64,000 nucleotides of DNA from Enoplolaimus lenunculus (taxonomy: Eukaryota > Nematoda > Enoplea > Enoplida > Thoracostomopsidae). The stretch is taken from positions 1-64,000 of the forward strand of contig JASANG010002626.1 of the NCBI GenBank assembly GCA_030248215.1. The letters are read 5' to 3'. The position numbers and the translations under genes are program-made. The notes under the pieces are model-generated. The model was not told the origin of the DNA, did no database searches, and saw only the letters and a program-made list of their open reading frames with translations. Shown in pieces: positions 11,085 through 22,300 of the stretch (position 1 is its first letter; each line of letters opens with the position of its first letter).

Positions 11085-11304
11085 ATATGCTAGTGAAATG
11101 ACATTACGGACTGTTATTTATTTTAACCCACGTTGCGCCATTCTTCCTTGCTGATATATATGGTTTTACAACTATCCGTTGAATTAAACGTTTTTGCCTT
11201 GCATCAAAAGCTTGACCGATAATGCAAGGTTATACTTTGGAATGCTACTTTCAATACTAAACTCCCTTTTATTACCCCCTCTCATTCGGGTCACTACAGT
11301 AGGA
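11085..11304 (-). mobile_element. Partial CTGTAGTGACCCGAATAAG-family MITE
   Basis: CTCTCATTCGGGTCACTACAG ends at about 11301, and family words (CGGACTGTTATTTATTTT, ACAACTATCCGTTGAAT) lie to the left. One end is missing. Confidence 0.55.
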
Positions 11305-11485
11305 GATCTTACGAAAATAGCGTACGACAACTAGCTTATATTATTGAATCAACACGGTTAAAGCTTCGTTAATGTTCACGTAAATACGAATCGCAACATT
11401 TTAACGACGACTTGAACTTTAATTTTTTAAGGTCTCTGACAAAACTCTGAAATACACGTGGCTTGCGCTTTATGTTAAGAAACTC

Positions 11486-11682
11486 GGTCAATGTATAGAA
11501 CAAGGCCGTAATAGTAGTATAAAGCGCATTCCTAAAGCTTAAGCCGATGTGTATGATGAGCTTATGACTATGCTTAAGCGTATTAAGTCTAAGCCTAAGC
11601 AAAAAAATTGGTCCAACGTTTAAGCTTTACTCTATTGCAGTCCTGCAGAAAAACATTACACCCTTGATCTTTAAATGAGCCA
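11486..11682. mobile_element. GGCC family-1 MITE
   Basis: GGTCAATGTATAGAACAAGG at the left, CCTTGATCTTTAAATGAGCC at the right, CAGTCCTGCAGAAAAAC subterminal box, and sparse CCTAAG units. Confidence 0.75.
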
Positions 11683-12033
11683 TGTCCACACCTGAGACAG
11701 TCTGCCTCAGCTGGAACTTTCGTGATACGTATTCTGGGCATCGTTCCAACGTCGAATAAATGTTTTGTTTTTACACAAAATAAGACAATTTATAATTCTG
11801 GCGGAATTGTTTTGAAAACCATTGTGGGAGAATGCATCCAGCAAATACAGTGCATGAACCCTGAGAAACATTTTGATACCGAGTGGTGGTTGTGTAATGC
11901 TGAAGGTTTTACCCGTGGATAAGGCACCCTGCCCTCGCCCACAACTATTCCTGTATCCGAGCCAGCTAAAATTTCCTACCTGTCGAGAATAGTGGTCCAT
12001 CCCATATTCCCATAGATTGGTTCATGGATTAAA

Positions 12034-12411
12034 AGTACAACCGGAGGTCTGCCTCCGGCTCCAGCTCCAGTAGAAAATCGGCCTCCGGCTTCGGCTCCGG
12101 TAAAATTTTTGTCGGAGGTTCCTGCAATTTCGGTAGTAAAACTTTGTATAATTTTGCACAATTTATCTGTTAGCACGTTTTTTTCACCTTTGTTACAATT
12201 TTTAGGATAGCATTTCCGAAAACTCACAGAAAATTAGCGAAAAACTAAGCAACTTAACAACATATTAACAGATATTGGCTAAAATTAACTAACCATCATT
12301 TTAGTACCTAATTTCGCCTCACCTTTGGCTCCGGTTTCGGCTCCGGCGGCGGCAAGTTTCGTTGACCTCCGGCTCCGGCTCTGGTATTTTTTTACCTCCG
12401 GTTGCCTCCTG
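12034..12411. mobile_element. hAT-like MITE with CCGGCT hexamer interior
   Basis: Left end AGTACAACCGGAGG and right end ACCTCCGGTTGCCTCCTG are a degraded pair of the family's CAGGGTGCAACCGGA inverted repeats. CCGGCT hexamers cluster near both ends (12045-12110 and 12330-12385). A well-dated relative lies at 57105. Confidence 0.7.
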
Positions 12412-12522
12412 ATGATAATGTATGAAGCATGATAGCATGCGTTGTTAAAAATAAACTTAATTTTCATACTCTCGAGTTGCAAATTTTACAGCGAGTTCGA
12501 TCTTTAAAGCACCAAGTGCATA

Positions 12523-12734
12523 CACTGCAAAAATGGTAAGTCAAATTGACTCTATACGAAATAGACTATAAGACACTACACAAATTGAGCCAGAATTCGA
12601 CTCCACCACAGTCAAATTCGATTCCTTGAGTCGCACGTTTAACGCTGGCGGAGTCGAACTTGACTCAGTATGCGTCGTCCCGAAAATCCTATTTCGGAGA
12701 GAGTCAATTTGACTCTGCATTTTCTGCAGCATTG
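12523..12734. mobile_element. CACTGCAAAAA-type foldback MITE
   Basis: CACTGCAAAAATGGTAAGTC at the left faces TTGACTCTGCATTTTCTGC at the right. Inner arms pair through GACTCCACCACAGTC and GACTCAGT-type words. The stretch at 12620-12650 is disrupted. Confidence 0.65.
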
Positions 12735-13319
12735 CCAATGGGGGTTCAGGTTCAAACATCGAACCCAATCCTCACCGGTTTTTGTACAGGTGTTTTAGAC
12801 ACGGTTTCAGTTAGCAACACAAGAAACCACCGCTTCGAAATTTTAATGTGACGTCAGTGGCGGATCAAGGATCTCACAATGGAAGTAATAAACTTATTTT
12901 TGACCCACACACAAACCCCCGAACTATTGCCATAAAATTTACTTCTTCACGTTCGTTCAATTGAGATGAATCACGAATAAAACTTACGCATCACCGCGAT
13001 TTAGTTTTAAACAACAGAGTGGCAACATGAATTCAGATTTGGTTTTAAACAGGCACACATTTGAAGGCTCGGATTCGGAAGCCAATTTAGTTTTGAAAAA
13101 GCAAAATCCAGTCAGCTTCAGCAACATCTTTTTCTGTTTTTGAATGAGTTAGAAGTGCCTGATATTTTCGGAACAGCGTAGAACAGCAGTTGACACTGTA
13201 TATAAATTTTGTTGAGATGCTGTTGTGAGGGCCACGGCCGGGGTGGCCCCCCATGGATCCGCCATTGCGTAATGTAACGCCTACTTTCTAAAATCATGAT
13301 TACGCTAATGTAAAGCACT

Positions 13320-16300
13320 TTACAAGCTATTATTAGCAATGTTGTCAATTGTATTCGTTTGTTTTTGTTGAGCTTTCTTTGATTTCAACAGATGTGGTGG
13401 TAGATCAGGCAATGGTTGTCCTTTGGTTTCAGGCAGTAAAAAGTAAATTAATATAATCATGATTGTTAATTCGACCAAAAATATAAGCGACGGTGCCGGT
13501 GGCCACGTATGATAAAGGATTAGAATCTGAAACAAAATTCAGTTGCTTTCTATTCTGAAGTAGTCAAATATAACAGTTACCGCTTTGTTTGTAGCACTTT
13601 AAACAATTTATATTAAAATTTTTTGCAACTTTCAGCGAAAATATAAAAAGTGTCAGGTTAACTTTAGTACTTTTTTACATAGGTTTAGGCTTAGATTTAG
13701 GCTTAGGAATAGGCTCATCTTTCGCTTAAGCATAGGCATTGGCTTAGGCTTAGGCTTAGGCTTAGGAATATTCTTATAATACTGTTGCGGTCCTGTTCTA
13801 TACGTGGTCCGAAAATAGTCCAGCACGGAACTAGGGTTTAGGGATTCATCTCTTCAAGTACTGTTTTTCTGAAATCTTTTTGCTTTACAAATCGTTCACT
13901 AGACGATAAAAGTGCGTTAGGATGAATAGTCGTTTAAAGATAAAGCAAATCAGCCGCTAGGGAGCCAAAATACTTCAAATTTTCAATACGAGAATTGCAC
14001 CTATAATTCTAAGAGTCTACACGTTTCAGTTGGCTGAAAACCCCACAGGTTTCTATCAGGCAACAGCGTAGCACGTATAAAGTACAATGTTTAAGATATA
14101 TTTTGGTACGCTTTGTACTGAAACCTCTGTAGTACTAAGTTCAAAAATGGTTATATTTTGATTAACGCTAAAAAGCGTTCGCGTTTGCAGAAAAATTATT
14201 GATGTGCCACTGGAAATATCGTTTCGTGTTTGTAAAATATTACAATTATATTCCAACAGCCCGAATTCTCAAATGCGTGTAGCACCTATCACTAGTTGGA
14301 GATAGGCCCTATATAAATTTCTAAATAGCAAATGCTGAGACTCAAAATTCAGCATATGTTTCACATATTCTTTGCTCTACTCCTGTGCCAATTTTGAAGT
14401 CAACAACTACAACAGTTAACTGATAATAGTTGCTCTACACATTTCAGGATATGAGTAAAGGTTCTAACTTAAGGCTATATATAGGTTCATATTAATACAT
14501 GATGTGTTGACGGCTTTTGAATTTTTATCTCCAAAGCTCGTAAGTCACGTATTCTAATGCGGGGTTCACGTTACAACTGGACAGTCGGGTTACGTTTCGT
14601 CACATGTTGATTCGACAGATATTCAGCAAAACAAATTTGGAGTATCATATGACATTCCATTACGTAGTTTAAGACGTACCATAAGACTGTCCGCCAAAAT
14701 TTGAATATACCCGACAAAATTTGAATTTTCCTGCCAAAAATTGATTTTTCCTGCCAAATTTTGAATTTTCCCGCCAAAATTTAAATTTCCCGCCATATTA
14801 TTAGTATTGATATTTACATTGTCTCGTATAATATATGATACTAACGGCATATGTCTGCTAGTATCGTATTATGACATTTCACCATACGCAAACCTAGTTA
14901 TGCAACTGACCCAGTAGACATTTTGAAAATGATCATATGCTATTGACAGACCATGTATGGAATATCATATGTCATTGAAAGACGAAACGTGACCGATACG
15001 TGGTAATAGCAGACAACCACTGTTTTTGGAATGTCATATTGGGTACATCGCAGACAAAATGTTAGCCAATATAATGAGCGTGACAAAACGTGACCCAGCT
15101 GCACCATTTATATCGTGAACCCCGCATAAGCAGCGTGATACACTTATCACCAGTTGGCAAGTAGACGTATAACTTTAAAGTTAGACGTAATGAAGTTATA
15201 CTTTCTGTGGTATAAATAAGTTTTGCAGTTAATTTTTGTAATAGTATAGGCCGGTGTCGCAATACTGATTTATTTGAAAACCTATCGCTAACTGGTAACA
15301 GGTGCCATAGTGATTTGATTAAGGCTGCTCTGACTACCAACCTGAGGACCCAAAATAGCGCCTATTCGTGAGATCGATGTTACAAAACCGTCACCCATAT
15401 TTCGAAGCAGAGTCGGCGTTGTTTCAATTAAGCTTTCTTCGTGGATTACAATTCCAATAACGCTCGCAAATCCGACCCCAACGTACGCTGCAATGTTAAT
15501 TGTGACTTGAGCCAAATTGTGCAGTGGAGTGACGTAAGCGGTGAAGAAATACGCCATACACAGCCAGCAGACTAGAGATCCTATAAAATAGTAAAAAAAT
15601 GTTAACTTTGGTAAAACTGGCAGATTCAAAGTTCACACCGAATCCTCTGGCTTTAAAAGCACGGTTCAAATCTTCTAAACTTCGTTCTTTCGGTTTCTCC
15701 GTCATTCGCTATTTTATGTATATGTGTGTTTTTGTGTATGTTTGTGCGATTAGCCTATGAGCTGCGCTATACGGTTGCGCTAGTCTTGTCGTACTTCACC
15801 GTCCGGCGCCGTCTGTCACCGTCCAGCGCCGTCTGTCACCGTCCGCCACCGTCCGTCACCATACGGCGATGTGTGTCACCGTCGGTCACTACACGGTGTC
15901 GTACGTGAGTTATTTGCGTACGATACCGCATGGTCCCGGACGACGCCGTACGGGTGACGCACGGTGACGGACGGCACCGTACGGGTGACGCCGCGCCGTG
16001 CGGATGACAGGCGGTGACGCATGGTGACAGACGGCGCCGTACGACTGACGGACGGCAACGGGTGACGCCGCGTCGTGCGGGTGACAGACGGTGACGCACA
16101 GTGACAGACGGTGCCGTGCGACTGACGGACAGCAACGGACAGGGACGGATGGCGCCGGACGTCAACAAAAGTATAGCGCAATGCTAATGCAAAGTTCAAA
16201 ATAACTTTTGAGTGACTGTCACCGATTGGTACCGGTTTTTGGGTTACCTCATATCCATATTTTAAAATTTACACTCGTTAGCACTCACCCTAACGACTGT

Positions 16301-19300
16301 TTCTCCGTTAGCCTCACGCTAAAGAGTGTAACAGAAAATTATTTGACACTCGTTAGGGTGGCCCTAACGGAGAAACAGTCGTTAGTGTGAGGCTAACTAG
16401 AGTAAATTTTAAAATGTGGACGTGAGGTGACGCTAACACCGGTACAAATCGGTGGCAGTCACTCAAAAGTTATTGTGAACTTTGCATAACTATGATCAAC
16501 TGTGGCATGCATCTTCAATAATAACTTGCGTGCCACATGTTAATTTTTGATTGTACTGAAGAGCACAAAACTGAAGGCGGCGCTAAAATTTTTGACCATT
16601 AATCATACCCGTCGTCGTCAGGCTCCGTCTGGCACCGTTCGATGTCGCATACAAATTGGCGGAGTCGAATTTGACTCAGTTTGTGTAGTCGCGTAGAGCC
16701 TATTTCGAAGAGAGTCAATTTGACTTACCGTTTTTTGCAGTGTATGGAACGCACATACTGTACTAAGAAATTGGTACCTAGGTTTACAGGTTTTTGAAGT
16801 CCCTAACAACAGCTTTCTAAAAATTGTCAACAGTTTTCTTGCTCACTGTGTTCGTTTTGGAAAAAACAAGTCTTTATACCCTTCCGAAATGAAATTCTGC
16901 TTATGACGCTGCAACTTTATACACCAAATGCAAGTTTACATGTTTTGGATTAAACTACGTACTGACGTCTAAAGTGTCAAATAAACTATCTTTGCTCGCT
17001 GCTTTTAGTTACAAATTTACACTGTAAATTTCAGTGAGTTGATTTTAACTCGGAATGAGTTAAATCACTCGGTCTGAGCTAGGACTATCAGAAGTCAGAA
17101 TTTTGAGTTGGTTCAATTCATTCTGACTTAATTAATCAACTCATCAGAGTCAACTCAACTTACAGCTACAATTAACTCAACTGAGAGTGAGTTAATGTTT
17201 TCTGATATTAATTCAAAAATAACCAACTCGTTTGCTGAATTGATCAATGAACTCATCGGAATTTACAGTGATACCCTTTCTGTTTCTATAATATTTCATA
17301 CCCTTCCGAGACATGAAAGCGTCGCGCCGCGCTCCTGCAACTATCTTTATACTTAACCCCTTCTCGCATTGAGTTGCCTGTAGGCAACTCTGCGCAGTGT
17401 ATATACGTTAAATAGTATATATCGCACCGTGTTGAACAATTGCAACACGTATACGTTTAAGCTCCTATAGCTGAGTGGTGATGGTATACGCCTCCCACTT
17501 CAGTCACTGGAGTTCGAATCCTAGCTTAAAAGTAGGTCTCAGGGGAAATAGAAAATATTCATGTGAGAAAGGGTTAAAACGTACCGCCGATAATAATTGG
17601 CCGTCGGCCAACTTGCGAAAAACGATCAATGAAAAATGGTAACACATTGATAACGCAACGAATTAACATTGTGAGCGTTAAATTTAACGATGCATCGCCG
17701 GCAAGTTTGCTTGTATTGAATAAAAGACCGTAGTAAACTCCAACTGTGACTGCACGAGCTTAAAGTACAAAAATCTGCAAAGGTGCATAGCTAATTAACT
17801 CTGGCATTGGCCCCAATGTAGGTCCCAGGCATCGGCCCCTATTTATAGCACAGGTACCAGGCAATATCTGAAAGCTTAAAAGTCTGCATTTATGCCTAGG
17901 CCTAATTGAATGCCTAAAGTACACAATAAATCCCGTACATTGCGATGGCAAAATGACACACTATTGCAAGTAATTAATTAGCACACTTTATCAATTACTG
18001 GTAATTGATATCGTTTAATTGACGTAGTCTGGAATAAAATTAATGTTTAAAGTATCAGATGCGAATGCAACAAATATTTTGGACAATGCTGCTGTTTAAG
18101 GCCGTTAGCATAAGTATACTTCTAAGCCTAAGCCTCAGCGTAAAGATTTCGTTTAAAAAGCTACGCTTATGGTTGAGCCTAAATCAATGTAAAGCGATTA
18201 GTTTTAAGTAAGCATTCTAAAATTGCAGCCTCGCTTGAAAACGGGACGGCTCTAAAATGCAACAGGTATCTATGTATCGATTTCTTATAGTTTTCCTAAA
18301 ACTAAATGTACACACCAAAAAATGGTGAGTCAAATCGAGTCGCTCAGTGAGTCTAATTTAACTCTGGCGGAGTCGAATTTGACTCAGTTTGTGTAGTCCC
18401 GAAAAGCGTATTATGACGAACGTCCATTTGACTCACACCATTTTTTGCAGTGTAAAAACATAAACTCCGACAAACTCAAGAAAGACTTTCAGCAGCATTT
18501 AAATAGCATTTATAAATTGCTTATTAAAATTTAATAGCGAAAAAAACACGGCGAAAATACCGAATGTAATTGTAAACAAAACAATAGTCGCCTGGCGTGA
18601 GTTGAACAAATGCCAATAGGTTAAAAACCGTTTTGATTTTGCACTCTGTTTTCGATCGTATTCAACTTCTTCTAAAATTTCAGTTACTTCATCGTCAAGA
18701 CCTTCGTTCCAGCCATTTACCTGTTCAAATTATAGCAGTAATATTTAACGGACATTGTAAATTCCAGTGAGTTGCTTTTAACTCAGAACGAGTTCAATCA
18801 CTCAGTCGTGCGTTAGGAGTATCACAACTGACAATTCTGAGTTGATTCAACGCATTCTGATTTTAATTAATCAACTGCCACAGATGCAACGCAACTCACT
18901 GTGAGAATCAACTCAACACGGAGTGAGTTAGAGTTTACTGCTATTAACTCAGAAATGACTGACTTTCCGTCTGAGTTGATTAATTAACTCATTAGAATTT
19001 ACAATGTAGAAGTCACAGGAATAGTCAGTGTTTTATTTCGGGACGAAAAACGAACGAGAAATTTTATTTTGGTCTGGTCTCTAAAAGTCACGTTATTTCT
19101 GCTAAACCTACGTTCTCTTCGAGAAAATATATATCCATATCATGTCCTCTTACAGAGGGTCCGAGTAACACTGTCAACGCAAAGAGTATATGATTACTCG
19201 TTTACAAGAGTATGTACTGCGTACATTCTACGTAACAAACAACGTACCAGGGTGTAACCGGATATCCGCTTCGGTTCCGGTAAAAATCGGTGTCCGATTT

Positions 19301-22300
19301 CGTTTCCATCATAGAAATAACGAAAATTATGTTTAGCTTTACGTTCAAAATTAGCAAAAATAAAACAATTTTGAAACTTTTATACTTCGATATTAGTTTT
19401 TTGTTTCAGTTATTTTGGTCACTATCCATTTCCGCTATTTTCACTATCCGTTTACACCGTGTAATGTACCCGGGAGGCGGTGCATTTCATAGGAACCTTA
19501 TGCAAGTTATGAGGACTAATTTTTATTACAGTTATATTCTAAACCTTCACATTTATTTAAAAAAATCAACGTTGTTTCTCATGCGGGACTGACGTCACAA
19601 ACGCAAGGCGGGTAAGAGGCAAAACTCTACGCGTGCCGGAACATTTTGTGTCAGGAAGTCATTTAATACAGTTACATACTCTTGTCCAGTGTCATCATCA
19701 ACTCTTGGTATAACCAAGAGTGGATGATCACTAAGAATGTGCAACTGGGTACATTCTGTGTATTAAAGAATGTACCCGGCACGCGTTGCGTTTTTGGCCT
19801 ACCCCCCTTATTTGGGGGGGGGAACGTTGATCCAATATTTTGAATTTTAGCTAGAGTCGCTCCGATTATATTTCAACTCCTGTGTTTACAATGTAGATTA
19901 AGTGGTGACTACCCCCAAATCAGGGGGGGGTCGAGCAAAAATGCAACGCGTGCTGGTACTCTTTGTGCCATGCACAGCCCAAGCAGTTGCACACTCTTCT
20001 GCAATGTGGACATCATCCACTCTTGGTATAACCAATTACCTTAGTTTGCCATACGAAACCAGGGATATCATGGGGTAAGACTTTCACACCCCACCTAACC
20101 CTACGCCGCGCAAAACTTTCGTGATGATTCCCATAGAAATCTGCGATATGGACTACCCATTCAAGAAAATTTCCGAACTTTCATGGTAGTAAAATCCGAT
20201 ATTAGTATTAAAATCTTACTGAAAATATTCAAAATATGTTAACGTAAGAAAGAGTGTCCCAGTCAAATTTTACAACTGATCTTTAATGTCATCAACGCTT
20301 TTACTGCGCGTCGTTTTCTGCCTTGTCTGCCACTCACGCGGTTGCTTACGTTATTCCATCGGGCAATTTTTCGAAAAACGTCCGACGCTTCGTGAATGCG
20401 ACCGCGTTGAATCAACCATTTCGGACTTTCATGAATCCACCACGATAGAACGAATGCAATCGGTGAAAGTGCGTCAATCGCGAGAATCAGGTGTCGCCAG
20501 TTGCGAATGAGGAAACCAAGAAATGCCAGCCAAATGTATCCTATTGGCCAACCACCTGGGGATACAAACTGATCGAGGTTTTTAGTACAATTTAAGACGT
20601 TGGCAAAATATCTCAGTTTACTATATGCGCAATTTTGAATTCTCTAGTTTCCAACTATGATTGGTAGTAAAAAATTTGTGTTGCAAATTTCCACACAGCG
20701 GGCACAAGATAAAGTGAATGATGCATTTACATTTGCTTCAATTTCATACTAATCCTTGATAATAAAACCAAAAATTAATTTGCAACTAAAGCCAACTGTG
20801 TGACATCACACCGCAATAAAAACTTAGAAAAGGATTATGAATTTTGAACTGTATTTCAATTTTTGTTACAGAAAGTCCAGGTGTAGCATATATTTTAGAA
20901 TTTTTGTTAACTTTAACATGCGTTTCACAAAACTGCTCAACTTTAGTTTCAAAAAAGGGTGTAACCAGGTTTCCGGTTCCAATAAAATTCGAAGCCAGTC
21001 CTGGTTCCGTTATAAAACACCCGGAAATCCGGTTATCACACAATTTTTCATTACAGATATGTTGCAATTGTTAGAAATAAAATAAAGATTACAAAATTCA
21101 TTCAAAGTCTTTAAAATTTTGGTCAATCCGCTATTTTTTGTCTAAAATTGTAGAAAGAACGGCGAATATTCGCACGCCTCAATATCCGTTTTCCGTTCTT
21201 GGATCACTACTGTGGTGACCCGAATAAGAGGGTGTAGGGTAATAGGTGTGGGGTCCCCATTTTGAGTCCCAATCAATAAGAGTCCGTATCCTTAATAAGA
21301 GTCCGTAAGTATCCGTTTACGTTTCCGCTTCCGGTGTTTTTAATGTCCGTTTACACCCTGCTTCGAACGTTACTAAATTCAGTTTCAATCTGAACAATTG
21401 CCTTTGCTACATTTTCCAGACTGCCATAACTTTAATCTTAGGATTAGAAGCCTTGGGCTAATGCTTACGTTTAACGTTGCGATTAAGTAGTTTGTGAAGG
21501 AAGGTGTTCTAATGGCAATCCCTACTACTCCTGCTGTAGCGGTTCGAAAAACATCAAATTTAAGCGACCAACCTATGGTCATGAATAGACGCCAATTCTG
21601 GGGAACAGTTTCAAGGCACATAACACCAAGCGGTCCAAAACATGCCGACAGTAGTCCGCCAGTGAAAAACCGAAATACAGCAAATAAACGCCAATCTTGG
21701 ATAAAAGCTACAACAACAAAACGGATATTTATTCAACGCAAGCTAAAATGCACCAAAAATTATTTATTCCCAGTGAAATGTTTATCGAAGTATTTTGCGC
21801 GGGTCGAACAGTTTTTACACGGTGGTAACTCGTAAGGCAAACTTTGTCTTAACCAACAGAACAGTATACTATGTTCCGCTAATTTTGACTAAATTCAATT
21901 TCAACTTTCAAACGCAGGTCAAATTTAGACATTGACGACAACCTAACCGATAAGTGATTTGAAGCGTGTTTTACCCCAGCACAACCAGTAAAGGCTGGAC
22001 TTCCATTTTTGGCTATTTATGCATATCGCCAACAACATATTCGAATGCAATTAATATTAGTCGAATCTATGACAATTCGTCGCCCGACAACTTGCCACCC
22101 AACAGTGTCTTTAAAGCGTATGAATAACTCTAAGCACAATCCTGGGCGTAAAGACTTTAATCTAAGCATAATGATGGTCGACGAATTGTCGCGTCGTTGG
22201 AATTTTGGACTGCATGTTATTGAGCGATGAGTTGTCAGGCGGTAAATTGTCGTGACCCCGTATTTGGCACCGGTGGGTTACGCAAGGATTACAACAAATC

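Noticed and set aside
15496-15705. 69-codon minus-strand frame beginning MTEKPKERSLEDL just upstream of transporter exon 7
   Set aside because: Exon 6 joins exon 7 directly in phase and the total of 1599 nt closes without it. The frame lies in intron 6 except for its end, which overlaps exon 7 in another frame.
15836-16199. Two 107-110 codon Arg/Pro/Ser-rich minus-strand frames
   Set aside because: They are translations of the CG-rich repeat words in two frames and carry no domain.
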